A stretch of DNA of 64,000 bases from Amphibalanus amphitrite (taxonomy: Eukaryota > Arthropoda > Thecostraca > Balanomorpha > Balanidae), in assembly GCF_019059575.1 (NCBI RefSeq), contig NW_024881869.1:124001-188000 (forward strand), read 5' to 3'. Position 1 is the first letter of the stretch. Each line of letters begins with the position of its first letter. Below, in pieces: positions 1 to 10,665 of the stretch. The position numbers were made by a program, and so were the translations under genes. The notes beneath the pieces were generated by a model, which was not told the DNA's origin, made no database searches, and was given only the letters and a program-made list of their open reading frames with translations.

Positions 1-1346
1 CCCCCGGCTTCCCCTAGGTCACCGCACCTCTCCGGATAGGATGGGTAAGTATCGTTTGACGAAACTGCAGGCTTATTCGGACAGCGTGGTGTTTACTGAA
101 TCTTCAGATCACTGCGGGATTATTCTGCACGCTCAGGGTCTACTAGTTGCGAGCCACATTGGATTTTTTGACGATACCCGTAATTGCTTTAAATGGCAAA
201 ACAACAACAACAAAAACACAGCACGTTTGCCCTTTACATGAAATCAAATTTCCCATAACATCCGATTTTTTCTTTCAATCGGTCTGAAACATCTCCAGAT
301 TTAAACAATACTTGCCTATTATTTATGTTTGACTATATTGTCTTCAAACAGCTGAAAATGTCTCAATTATATTCATATATTGAACAAAATAATACACAAA
401 GGTTCTCGTGTAAAAGTGAAGTGCAAGACTGAGAAAACGCAAATAATTAGCAAACGTCAATAAACAGCACTTCAATGAAGCAGAAATGGAGTATTCTTTC
501 AAATCATATTAGCATATACAACAGACAAACGTTCCATTGCTCTTGAAACAGGCATGAATGAAGGAAGCCACGTCAATCTCGTGAGAAGTGCACAATGCAC
601 ATTGCATTTAATACTGAACCGTCCTGAGGGGACTTTGCTAACAGAACCGTCACTGACAGATCCAAACGCGGATGGCATTTGGGCATTTGCCCCTCCGGCA
701 AAATAAAAAAAAAAAATTGACAAAACTTCGCCGTACCTATATCTCGCAGAGAAAGAAATGTCTGTCGGGAAAGCAAGGCATAAAGAGGCAAAATTCAATG
801 TTTTTCTCAAATCAGAACACCTACCTTTCGGGGAGCTCCCCTCCCTGCAGCAGTGTCCCAAACTACTTTTTTCTGGATCACCCAATGGGGACCTTGAACC
901 GCTTACAGTGCCGACTGCCGGCACACCATACAAATATCAGACATATCCGGACCGGCCCGACCGTTGCCACCCTCAGCTCCGCCCTCTCCCGTGCCGGTAA
1001 CGCGTCCGGTGATCTCCCCTCCCCCTCTCTCCCATCGACCGAGCCCGCCGCAGGTGGGGCCGGGCCGGATAGCGGCGGTGGCGCGGCGGTTATAACCGGT
1101 TTTCAGCCGCCGCTGCTCCCGCCGGGCCATTGTGCAAAGCCGCCGCCCAGCGTGGAAGGAACGACTGACCGATATTTGGGGAGATTCGGCGGAAAGCGGG
1201 ATGTAAATAGATCCACTTCCGTAAGATTAGAAATGGAATGCGGACGTTATTTGCTGTTTTTATATTGATCAATAATGTTTAAATATCTTAAAATTAAATC
1301 AGTAAAATAAAGACTCATAACTATTAATCAATAGCGCTGATATAGG

Positions 1347-1449
<103 letters not shown>

Positions 1450-1513
1450 TTTTAGACAAAGACCATTAAACGTAATAGCACTTTCACATTTCGAAAGCTT
1501 TGTTTGTGTTTTT

Positions 1514-3025
1514 ATGATCTTATTTTATGATCTTATTATGATCATATCACAGGTGAGCACGTCCACATATAAGCTAGCCAAGAGACTCAATCAGCTGTTA
1601 AAGCCATACATACCTGCCAAATTTTGCATCAATTCTGCCGATGAGTTTTTAGATATCCTTCGTGCGAAACAGCCAGAGGCAGGTGGGATTCTTGCATCCA
1701 TCGACGTCGAATCTTTGTTCACGAATGTTCCAATCAACGAAACGATCGATATTATCTTAGATGAAGTGTATGAGAAACGTAGCAATGGCCTTCCTGCTCT
1801 AAACTTGTCTAGAAATATCCTTGAAAGACTCCTCAAAGCATGTACTAAAGATGCACCATTCAGGGGGCCAGATGGACAACTGTATGTCCAAAAGGAAGGC
1901 GTGGCCATGGGGTCACCCTTGGGACCCCTCTTTGCCAACTTTTACATGGCGCACGTCGAAAATCATGTCCTCAGCGACCCCGACATCGCCCCGAGCACTT
2001 ACGTGCGATATGTAGACGACTGTTTTGTGGATGTAAACGACCGTGAGCATTTGCTGAAACTTGTGAACGAATTCGAATCGAACTCCGTACTGACCTTCAC
2101 TCACGAATTAAGTCGCGACGATGTTTTGCCCTTCCTTGACGTGCTCGTAGAAAGAGGTGCAAACCAGTATCACACAAGTGTGTACCGCAAACCCACCAAC
2201 ACAGGCCAAACACTTAACGCTAACAGCGAATGCCCGAGTAGGTACAAGACCAGTGTGATCCGAGCATTTGTCAAAAGGGCAATCCGTACTTGTTCCACCA
2301 ACAAGAGCATGCACGAAGAGTTTATGCGCCTCAAACAGCTCCTAGTTAACAATGGTTACAGCAATGGAGACATAGACTCAGAAATCCAACGACAACTTGA
2401 CACAAAATACAACGACACAAACATGCAGGAGTTGCAGGGCACATCACACCACCTATATTACCGCAACTTCATGAACACAGAATATGAGAAAGACGAGCGG
2501 ATACTCAAACACATCATTACGAAAAACGTAGAATGCAAGGACAAGTCTGACAAACTCATGCTCCACATTTACTATCAGAGCACAAAGACGAAACATCTGG
2601 TCATGAAAAACAACCCGATTGAGACTAAGCGGCTCATGCGTACCAACGTAGTGTACCAATTTGACTGTCCCTCTGAAGATTGCAGGCTTCAGAACATCAG
2701 CTACGTTGGATACACATGCACCACTTTGTCTCGTCGTCTGACCATGCACAAACAGGAGGGAGCAATCAAGACACACATGCTGGAGAAACACAACATTAGA
2801 CTGACAAGAGAACACCTGGTAGAAAACACGTCGATCATCCACTCCAACCGTGACCCCAGACGCGTAGAGATCACAGAGGCCATACACATCAGAGACCACA
2901 CACCAAGCATCAATGAACAGAAAAACGCACGCCTAGAAAAACTGGCTCTCTGGGGTACAATGCAGCACACATCACACCCACAAACACGCAGAACAACACC
3001 AACACAAGCAACCCAACCCGACTAG
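1514..3025 (+). CDS. Penelope-like element reverse transcriptase / GIY-YIG endonuclease (N-truncated)
   Basis: The 503-residue frame has no internal stop. RT motif A is [12 protein letters not shown] (about 62-73), motif B is [15 protein letters not shown] (about 129-143), and motif C is YVRYVDDCF (about 163-171) with the catalytic YVDD. These are followed by LPFLDVLVE and the Penelope-typical [10 protein letters not shown] (about 222-231). The C-terminal nuclease has the GIY-YIG core [15 protein letters not shown] (about 395-409), with C385/C390 and H421/H426 matching the Cys/His pattern seen in Penelope endonucleases. The product would copy its RNA at a nicked chromosomal site. Full-length relatives are roughly 800 residues; this frame starts just upstream of RT motif A, so the N-terminal region and first RT motifs are missing. 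The first ATG may be fortuitous. No promoter was identified. Confidence 0.92.
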   Translation: MILFYDLIMIISQVSTSTYKLAKRLNQLLKPYIPAKFCINSADEFLDILRAKQPEAGGILASIDVESLFTNVPINETIDIILDEVYEKRSNGLPALNLSRNILERLLKACTKDAPFRGPDGQLYVQKEGVAMGSPLGPLFANFYMAHVENHVLSDPDIAPSTYVRYVDDCFVDVNDREHLLKLVNEFESNSVLTFTHELSRDDVLPFLDVLVERGANQYHTSVYRKPTNTGQTLNANSECPSRYKTSVIRAFVKRAIRTCSTNKSMHEEFMRLKQLLVNNGYSNGDIDSEIQRQLDTKYNDTNMQELQGTSHHLYYRNFMNTEYEKDERILKHIITKNVECKDKSDKLMLHIYYQSTKTKHLVMKNNPIETKRLMRTNVVYQFDCPSEDCRLQNISYVGYTCTTLSRRLTMHKQEGAIKTHMLEKHNIRLTREHLVENTSIIHSNRDPRRVEITEAIHIRDHTPSINEQKNARLEKLALWGTMQHTSHPQTRRTTPTQATQPD

Positions 3026-3280
3026 CGCTATGTGTGACGTGATCATATTTACTGTTGTAGTAGCGCGCTGAAACTGAAAGTGTTATTTATGATTTTACTC
3101 GTGACCTGTATATTGTTTTTTCAAACGTGTCCATGTACGCATTATTTGAACGAGTGTCTCACAGTGTACTTGAAAATGAATGTATAATACATTCGAAACG
3201 CGTCGAACTTTAACGAATATTTTTACATGAACTTTGCCGATCTGATACATCGCATTGACGAAAACAGCAAGAAAATAGTC

Positions 3281-3358
3281 AATAAGATCATAAAAACACA
3301 AACAAAGCTTTCGAAATGTGAAAGTGCTATTACGTTTAATGGTCTTTGTCTAAAAGAA
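3281..3358 (-). repeat. Right inverted arm of the Penelope-like element
   Basis: This is the reverse complement of 1447-1523, including the stretch around CTTTCACATTTCGAAAGC. It lies in the 3' untranslated part about 255 bp after the stop codon. Near identity of the arms fits one recent integration event. Confidence 0.9.
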
Positions 3359-3398
3359 GATTTATTGCCGAAGTTTACAAACATATATATATATATAT

Positions 3399-5511
3399 GT
3401 TACAGGGAGTATGCGATTTCAGTTAGTTTGCAACGACCCTAGGGTGGTTGTAACCTCCCTGAACGATCAGTTTGTTTGCAACGACCCTAGGGACGTTACA
3501 AAATAACTGCTCGTTCCGGGACGTTGTAACGAAACTAGGGTCGTTGCAACCTCCCTAGTTAGTATGCAACGAACCTAGGGTTGTTACAAAATAACTAGGG
3601 AGTTTAAGAAATCATCGAGTCTCGTTTCACAGGGGGCACATGGGGGGTGGTTGCCACTCCCCCAGGTAGTCTTTCTGCTCTGCACTCAACATTTTTAGAG
3701 CTAGAAGCCTGATTTTTGGTATAGCTGCTCCTCGATCCTTTCTAGATGTTCACTAAAAAATTCAAGTTTTTGTGGTTTTTGGTTTCGGAGATATGACCTT
3801 GTTTTTCAGGTCGTCATGACCCAAATGGCCAATTCTCAACATCTTGCGTTGGCTATGGGCCTTGTGAGCTTTTGACACCTTGATTTTGGACTTTTTTGCC
3901 AGTCTTACCTCCCACCTATCATGGAACATGTTGTTCGACGATGTACAGATGTCAAGGTCAGGGTTAAGGTCAACCTAGGTCATCTAAAATAATTGCGTTT
4001 TAGGCAAGCTGAATTTACTTTTCGTGAAGTTTTTTGACTGCATTATTGGTGAAAGCTTCTCAGATCATGATTTCATGTAATAGGAACACAAACAATCGGT
4101 GCACACATCATTATACACACAGACACACACAGACATACAAACACATATCATTGACCTCGACCTAACTTGACCTGAAATGACCTCAGCAGCAAAAATCTGG
4201 TCGGGTAGTGTGACAAAGAGGTTCTAGCTAGCTGGGCACCAGAAAACGGCATCGTCATCGCTATATGATAAGCAGCGCACTTGATATCCAACGGTGACCC
4301 AAAACAGCAACATTTTTTAGTTTGACCTGACCTGGAAGGTCAATGACTGACCTGAGAAGGTAAAACTGGGTAGCATTGGATTCGTTTCTTCCCAAAGAAT
4401 CTTTTTGGTCTTTACCGCGAAGCTCTATCTCCAACAGGAACAGGAACGAAATGGCGCGGGGGGGTGGTGGCAACCCCCCCCCCCCATGTGCGTTCTAGGA
4501 TGGGAAAATGGCATGTGCGGGCGAGGGTTAACTCTCGCCCTTATTGGTGTTTTGCTAGCTGCAAACGCACATGGCGGGGCTAGGTTATTGGTTGACTTTC
4601 CAGGTCAGGTCAGTGACTCAGAAGTCGGGAAAATCGGGACCTGTTAAAACTTTGGAGAGTTAGCTTGTTACGAGGTTTTTCGGTGCGCTGATCACGAATT
4701 TCATGTTAGCTTTGATCACCGATGATGTCTTGATGTTTTTGGGTCAGGTCGGGTCAGGTCAGGTCAGGTCAACCAGTAGGCGTCTTGCTAGCTGTCCATA
4801 GTAGGTGTCAACCACCACTGACAGCCTCGTGACATGGTACGAAGGCGCCAAAATTACTTCTTAAATGTTCAAATGGGTACTAAATTCGAAATCAGCTCCA
4901 AAAACTAGCCTAAAGAATATATGAACCCAGAAGAAGTGAACTAAGTCATCAAAGGTCAATGACCTTGACCTGACCTTCACGTGACCTTGACACCCACTAT
5001 AATGCATGGGACCATCATCATTTCACATGTTTGAACGTTAACAATCAGAAAAAGACTGGAAACGAGCGGATAATAACCGTTTTTACGAAGGGCTTCCTGG
5101 CAAATGCCCATCTAATTTGAACAAATCTGCACCAAATGTGCACCTAATCTGCACAAAATGTGTACTAGATGGCCGTTGTGAAATACTCCTGAGCTGAATG
5201 TTCAAATTTTGTTCTTCTTTTCTTTTTAAATGAACTAGATTGAACAAGATTTTCAATGGACAAGATTGCTGACGGCCCTCATGTGAAATGAGACTCGATG
5301 AATTCTTAAACTGCCTAGTTATTTTGTAACAACCCTAGGTTCGTTGCATACTAACTAGGGAGGTTGCAACGACCCTAGTTTCGTTACAACGTCCCGGAAC
5401 GAGCAGTTATTTTGTAACGTCCCTAGGGTCGTTGCAAACAAACTGATCGTTCAGGGAGGTTACAACCACCCTAGGGTCGTTGCAAACTAACTGAAATCGC
5501 ATACTCCCTGT

Positions 5512-5514
<3 letters not shown>
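3399..5514. mobile_element. Long-TIR foldback element (about 233-bp arms) inserted in TA repeats
   Basis: The ends are GTTACAGGGAGTATGCG and its reverse complement. The inverted arms (3399-3632 and 5282-5514) match over about 233 bp with only about three visible differences, so the insertion looks young. The arms consist of imperfect copies of a roughly 20-bp unit around TTGCAACGACCCTAGGG, some inverted. No coding region is present. The interior holds G-run/C-run hairpins (3630-3665, 4458-4490), TGACCT/AGGTCA clusters (around 4740-4770) and an internal TTAA element terminus ending at 4527 (GGGCGAGGG then TTAA), so an older TTAA element was apparently captured. It is flanked by TA-rich DNA; the target is probably TA. 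Confidence 0.85.

Positions 5515-5589
<75 letters not shown>
5515..5589. repeat. (TA)n microsatellite
   Basis: About 75 bp of TA dinucleotide lies immediately after the right arm of the long-TIR element. Copy-A duplication sequence resumes after it, near 5606. Confidence 0.95.
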
Positions 5590-5599
<10 letters not shown>

Positions 5600-5929
5600 A
5601 AATCAAGGTATGGTGCACGACAAGAAAGAAGTAAAGGCATCCTTCACGGCCTTCATAGACATTACAGATGAATAAATGTCATAAATAATGAATTCATAAA
5701 ATTACATATCACTTTGTCTGCGGAGTGCGAAGTTTGAGCGCAATTATAGGTCCAGCCGTTCTTGCAATTGAGAAGCGGCACCCTATACACATACCCTATA
5801 TACATACCCTATGTACACGCGCTCATGTGCACATTAGCCGTTTTCACGACGGCCATCCATCTGGTACACATTTGGTGCACATCTGGTACAGATTAGGTGC
5901 AGATTTGGTCAAATCAGGTTCAGTGTGTC

Positions 5930-7980
5930 CACTGGCGGTCCCAGGGGGGGGGGGGCACGGGGGCCATGGCCCCCCCTTTGGTTCTGAAAGGTGGGGCCAT
6001 ACTATCTTTTGGCCCCACCTTTCAGATCGAGCAAAAGTCCTAGAAAAGCTTTTCGTATGTTTCATTTTCTTTCTTGCGCCATCAAAGGACGTAAATTTCA
6101 CTCATGAGTGGGCTCAGTTTCGCATTCTGTCAATTTGGCGGTCAGCGTCGCTGGCACCGGTTCACGAATATGGCCGGACCTTATATGGAATATCAGCGTG
6201 GGTTTATTTGAGGCTCTCGTAGGCCCAGCAATGGCTGGCATGAGACCCTCTTCGGCAGTGGTGGGTGGGCCCTGCTAAAGGAGATTGGCTCTAAGACACT
6301 AAAGTAAGACCTCATGGGTTGGTGCTGTGCACCTCAGAAGCCCGGTGGTGACGCCGTATGCCGGCTTGGTTTCTTAAGGATTAGCATGGGAACTCCGGGG
6401 CCTGCATAGAGTTTGCATGAGCTAGTATGTAATCTCAGAGGCATGTGTGTAATGTGTACACAGTGGCGGTCGCGGGGGGGGGGGCATCAGGGCCATGCCC
6501 CCCAAGGTCAATAAAGGGGGCCATCATATCATTTGCCCCCCCTCAAACAACCAATGCGCCCCCATATAGGTGTATGAGGCCCTGGCAATTATTCGATCGT
6601 CACGAGGCTCAAAAAACCCACGTCCAGCTATTAATATAGCTCCCACACCGGTCTTTGAGCGTCCTACACTGACCTCTGAGGGAACTTCAGTGGCGGTCAA
6701 GCGCCCACGTTGACCGCTAAGAGCCTACATCAACCTCTGAGACCCCACATCAACCTCTGAGACCCCACATCTGGCCTATGAGGGCCCCTAACCGGCCTCA
6801 GGGGTCCCAACCGGCGTCTGAGGGTCTCACACCGGTCTCTGGTGGCCTTATTTCTGTCTGTGGTGTCCCAAGACGAACCTTTAGGTGCCAATGAGGGCCC
6901 CGCACTGGCTGCTGAAGACCCGGTGCCGGCCTCTAAGGGCCTGCATTGGCCTCTGAGGAGGGCCCATCTTGGCCTTTGAGGGCCCTTTGCTGGCCTCTGG
7001 GGTCCAACGACGGCCCATGCCGGTCTTTTAGGGCCCCACGCTGACCTCTGAGGGCCCATGTTGGCCTGTAATGACCCACATTAGCCTCTGAGAGCCCAAC
7101 TCGGTCACTGATTGTCTCAAACTACTGGCCTTTGTAGTTTGCAGGCCCTGTACTGGTCTCTGAGGGCCCTAAACTGGCCTCTACGTGAAAACATACATGG
7201 GTGGGTTTCTGAAGATCAGAGGGCTCACGCACTCTCCGGCACAGCATTACGTTGGTCCTGATCGAGATTACTTTACGTCCTGATGGTCCCGCGCAGATTC
7301 CCTCATATTTCGACGTCGGGACCCCATGAGCCGGTGTGGGTCCTGGGGCTGGCAGAGACTGATGAAGTCCTTAGGGCTCAGGGCCAGTCTTTTTAGCAGT
7401 AAGACTAGGCAGGTTGAGTGAGCCCCAATAGAGCCGTTGCGAAGCCCCGCAGGAGTCGCGCGCGGCCCTCAGATGCCAATTTTGAAAGCTCGGAACCTGT
7501 GGGGGGTCTCCAGAGGTCGGTGTACCTACTCTCTCCCGCCGCCACATAACTAGGTATGTTACCTATATGGGTAAATGTCATAGTCTGAAAATGCTCTCTG
7601 GGTTTCACATGCTTGTTCAAAGCAAGAGGTATCTGTACTTTTCCGAATTGTTTTATAGTGGTAAGGTCATGAATCCGCGTGCCTGACCTTCCAGTATACC
7701 TATGCTACACCGATCCGTCGTCATTGTGCAGTGGGCCGACCGGTGGAAGCACCGTGGGACGGGAAATGGAACTGGTGATTTTGCCTTAAATTGAGCTTAA
7801 AGATTTCACGCAAGAATCAGATGGATGAAGCATAAGTAATGCCAACTGCATGGCACTTCGTGGACGTAAAAAATTAGCCGATCACCCCCCCCCCCCCCCT
7901 CCCGGTGACGGATAAATGTTATGTCCTGCGAGTGTGACTTTGCCCCCCCCCCCTTTTGCTAGCGGCTGCGACCGCCAGTG
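5930..7980. mobile_element. hAT-type non-autonomous element, TIR CACTGGCGGTC, TSD AGTGTGTC
   Basis: The ends read CACTGGCGGTCCC and GACCGCCAGTG and are flanked by an identical 8-bp duplication AGTGTGTC (5922-5929 and 7981-7988), diagnostic of hAT-family transposition. Both subterminal regions hold G-run/C-run palindromes around GGGGGCCATGGCCCCCC (5955-5977; also 6471-6502 and 7885-7952). Additional internal TIR-like copies (CAGTGGCGGTC at 6461 and about 6694) suggest older nested or duplicated ends. The interior is mostly minisatellite. No transposase frame is present, so it must have been mobilised in trans. Confidence 0.88.
6640..7190. repeat. Minisatellite, about 21-24-bp unit, inside the hAT element
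   Basis: This is a degenerate tandem array of units resembling GGGCCCCACACCGGCCTCTGA, about 20-25 copies, running across most of the hAT interior. It gives spurious open frames on the minus strand. Copies differ by substitutions and small indels. Confidence 0.85.
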
Positions 7981-8176
7981 AGTGTGTCTCTTAGCAGCCA
8001 TCAGCTAGGGTTGCACTAATTGCTTGTATGCCTGCTTTGTCATATTATCAGAGAGCATCATCGATTAAAACACTGAAATGAATTCATAAAATGAAGATAT
8101 TTGCTGTAAAAGAAATTAGGTGCAGATTTGGTCAAATCAGGTGCATTCGCCGGATAGCCCGTCGTGAAAACGGCTA

Positions 8177-9099
8177 TTATGTAGACCCAACTGACTTTTG
8201 TCCGTCAAAGTAGCCGGTTCTTGTGGCGTACCGAATTTAAGCGCAATCAGTCCAGCCGTTCTCGAGATGTGGATGTGACCCCTGCACTCGTGCAGTAGCA
8301 CCTCCTAAAAAGATGCGTAGAAATGCGTTTCCCGGTGTCCGTCAATGCCTACCGATATGCTCAGCGCCTTCTCGGCATCACGATACGAGGTCAACATCAA
8401 TTAAAAAGGTTCGTCTATGGCCTCCCCCCGTCTTTTGGACACTTTTGTCCTTTGTCCTTCATAATCGTAGGCCACGTGAGGCGAAATAATAGTTTTTCTT
8501 CTTTCTTTTTTTTCACATCGGTCAGAATTCAAAAACTGACATTGAGGTAAAACGGAAGAGCTGGCAAATTGCCAGCCAAAGTCCCCTGGTGGTTGCCTTG
8601 GACACACCAGGGAGGCAGAGTAATTGAAACAAAATTGACACCTCTTCACCGTTTGCACGTCGCACGTGCAGTGGTGGTCTCAAACAAGCATCAAAGAACA
8701 CCAAATTTCGTATCATCGGCGTCAAGAAAAAGAGCAGCCTTTTTCCTGTGTCCCTATTCCTTAAGTGTTTCCATCCATTGCCCAGCGTTCATTGGCATTT
8801 CGCTAACCGCACTCTTTATACAAACCTTTTAATCCAGGAAACGTCTCCCGTCACGTATCAAAACGTTTGCCATGTATATATATAAATATATATTCATTTC
8901 CATTCAAGTACGATCAATGCGCTGACTGGTGCCTATCAAGGCTACAAAATGAGGATGACCAAGAACATTTCCGATGCGACAGGATGTTAACTTCTCATCC
9001 ATGGCACCACACGTCACAGAACATCAAGAGAACGACAATAGCAAATACGACAAGCGATGCACACTCAATGATTTTGTACACTCATAAAACATGGGAACA
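8177..9099. other. H1-1 downstream flank, no gene seen
   Basis: This is unique sequence shared with 24091-25004 of copy B, downstream of the minus-strand H1 genes. It contains a short TATATAAATATATA stretch near 8876-8893. I see no coding region whose frame is preserved between the copies. The H1 3' untranslated region must lie in its right part, and I see no replication-type histone mRNA stem-loop there. Confidence 0.7.
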
Positions 9100-10269
9100 T
9101 TACGCTTTAACGACCCTCCCAGCAGCCACTTTCTTCGCAACGGGCTTCTTTGCTGTGATCTTCTTCACCTTGGTGCGCGACTTGGTCACCTTCTTCACCG
9201 GCGTCGCCTTCTCGGCGGCCGCAGCCTTCGACGGCGTCTGAGCCTTGGCTGGCTTGTTGGAGACAGTCTTTGCCGGCGACTTGGTCACAGCCTTCTTCTG
9301 GGTTGGCTTGGTCTTATCCTTGGTGGCGAGCCGGTAGCGGCCGGAGAGAACGCGCGCCTCGGTCTGACCCTTGGGACGAGCTAGCTGACCGCCCGACAGG
9401 CCCGCCTCGAACGCCTTCCGCAGCATGCGGTTCAGCATCGCCGAGGGCACGCTGTGGTTGGCCATGATGTGCTTCTTGATGGCCCTCACCGAGGTGCCCT
9501 TGACGTTCTTGTCCGCCTCGATGGCATTGCCGATCAGCTGCGTGGTAGGCGGACGGTCGGGCTTGACCCTCTTGGCAGCTCCCTCCTTGGACTTGGGAGT
9601 CCGCTTAGCCGGCTTGGCATCAGTCGCCGGGGCAGCAGGAACATCAGCAGGGGCAGCAGAAGTCTCAGCAGGGGCGGCAGGAGCAGCGTCAGTCTGGGCC
9701 TTCCTGGCAGCTCCACCCAGAGCCCTCGGCGCCCTTTTGGTCTTCGCAGCTACAGCAGGTGCGGTGGCAGTCTCAGCAGAGTTCTCAGCCGGGGGAGCAG
9801 GAGCGGCAGCGGGGGCAGCAGAGACATCAGCAGGGGCGGCTACGTCCTCAACCGGAGCGGCAGGGGTCTCAGCGGGAACAGCAGGAGTCTCAGCCGGGGC
9901 AGAGGCTGCAGGGGCAGTGTCGGTCTTGGCCTTCCTGGCAGCTGCACCCTGAGCTCTCGGCGCCCTCTTGGCCTTCGCAGCTACAGCAGGGGCGGTGGCG
10001 GGGCCTTCAGCAGGAGCGTCAGATACCTCAGCCGGCACGGCAGGAGTCCCAGCCGGAGCAGCTTCAGCGGCAGGGGCGGCGGAAGCCGGAGCTGCGGCAG
10101 CCGCAGCGTTGGTCTTGGCCTTCTTGGCGGCTCCGCCCTGATTCTTGACTGCCCTCTTGCCTGGTCTGGCTGTAGGAGCAGGGGCAGCAGGAGCCTCTGC
10201 CGGGATGGTAGGAGGCTCGGCCGGGGCGGCAGCAGCCGCAGGAGGGGTGTCAGCAGCAGCGTCGGCCAT
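9100..10269 (-). CDS. Linker histone H1 (H1-1), long Ala/Pro-rich N-tail
   Basis: This single-exon gene of 389 residues encodes a linker histone that would bind nucleosomal DNA at entry/exit sites and compact chromatin. The ATG at 10269 is chosen because it begins MADAAADTP, matches MADAA/MADVA in H1-3 and H1-4, and has a good context (GCCATGG); an upstream in-frame ATG lies in unrelated retroposon DNA. The H15 winged-helix domain spans from about DRPPTTQLIGNAIEADK to GRYRLA, followed by a Lys/Ala/Pro tail with SPAK motifs. The N-tail of about 230 residues is far longer than the usual 20-40 and contains repeated basic modules (KRAPRAQGAAARKAKTD-like) between Ala/Pro/Glu spacers. Homology with H1-4 stops about 70 bp upstream of the ATG, where a retroposon replaces the TATA region, so expression is doubtful. 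Confidence 0.92.
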   Translation of the reverse strand: MADAAADTPPAAAAAPAEPPTIPAEAPAAPAPTARPGKRAVKNQGGAAKKAKTNAAAAAAPASAAPAAEAAPAGTPAVPAEVSDAPAEGPATAPAVAAKAKRAPRAQGAAARKAKTDTAPAASAPAETPAVPAETPAAPVEDVAAPADVSAAPAAAPAPPAENSAETATAPAVAAKTKRAPRALGGAARKAQTDAAPAAPAETSAAPADVPAAPATDAKPAKRTPKSKEGAAKRVKPDRPPTTQLIGNAIEADKNVKGTSVRAIKKHIMANHSVPSAMLNRMLRKAFEAGLSGGQLARPKGQTEARVLSGRYRLATKDKTKPTQKKAVTKSPAKTVSNKPAKAQTPSKAAAAEKATPVKKVTKSRTKVKKITAKKPVAKKVAAGRVVKA

Positions 10270-10338
10270 GGCCAAGAGTTGCACTGCACGGATCTGGTGA
10301 GAACACGACGGCCTTCGAACGGCGAATGTCGTCGGCGC

Positions 10339-10665
10339 TTTGTTTTGTTGGGTTAGGCCTTTTCGGTCCAATTAGACCATTTCAGAGCCGGGAGGATGAT
10401 AGGATGTAGGGGGAGACATTGGTCTGGGCAGGCACCCTAGTGAGTCGCCGGGGCTGAGCCCGTCCATAGGACAGGCCACCCAGCCCCAAGGCACTGACTG
10501 CACCCGGCTACGGGGTGCGCTCCCTCGGGAGCAGCGGTGCCGCTCCAAGGGAGCAGCCCGCATGAGATAAAGTTGCCTGTCCAGCCCGGAGGGGGTAGCG
10601 GCGTGGAGGAAAAGGATTTCAGTTTCCTGAGGATAGAAGCACGGAACGGTGAGGGGAACGCCTCC
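10339..10665 (-). mobile_element. Retroposon (SINE/LINE 3' end-like) replacing the H1-1/H1-2 promoter region
   Basis: Read on the minus strand, this block matches 40540-40870: shared pieces include GTAGCCGGGTGCA, GGGCTCAGCCCC, CCTATCATCC and GAAATGGTCT, ending in an AACAAAACAAA-type tail. The tail abuts the H1-1 5' region and the other end abuts H1-2 coding sequence. The intergenic promoter seen for H1-3 and H1-4 is missing, so integration was accompanied by, or followed, a deletion. Neither boundary shows an evident target-site duplication. No tRNA-type A/B boxes were recognised. Confidence 0.75.

Larger units (their letters stand above)
5837..8174. mobile_element. TIR element, ends GCCGTTTTCACGACGG, TTA/TA target; host of a hAT element
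   Basis: Perfect 16-bp terminal inverted repeats (GCCGTTTTCACGACGG) bound a 2.34-kb segment absent from copy B. The empty site there is cacattatg at 24083-24091. Removing the element with one TTA restores that sequence, which suggests a TTA (PIF/Harbinger-like) duplication; TA is the alternative. No transposase is seen. Subterminal sequence at both ends carries repeats of the type GGTGCAGATTTGGTCAAATC, and related sequence occurs at 5085-5180. Most of the interior is a younger hAT-type element (5930-7980). Confidence 0.85.

Noticed and set aside
672-1268. Open frame of about 198 codons, with a partial counterpart at 21072-21593
   Set aside because: The frame differs between the duplicate copies because of A-run and other indels and gives different proteins; no motif, so probably noncoding.
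3140-3230. Possible hammerhead ribozyme in the Penelope 3' region (GAAACGCGTC after an ATGTA/TACAT hairpin)
   Set aside because: The essential CUGANGA core is not present (the expected position reads AAAATGA) and helix I does not pair; coincidence or a badly decayed ribozyme.
6730-7059. 109-codon minus-strand frame GPQRPAWG-like
   Set aside because: It is a translation of the minisatellite in the hAT element.
7360-7395. CTGATGA motif suggesting a ribozyme
   Set aside because: No GAAA partner or closing helices; lies in minisatellite-bearing transposon DNA.
9454-10356. Long plus-strand frames opposite H1-1 (and equivalent antisense frames at H1-2, H1-3, H1-4)
   Set aside because: They are Ser/Arg/Gly-rich shadows caused by the GC-rich Ala/Pro codons of the histone strand.
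10372-10400. Histone mRNA 3' stem-loop-like TTTCAGAGCC
   Set aside because: It lies in the retroposon upstream of H1-1, not downstream of any H1, and the stem is incomplete.
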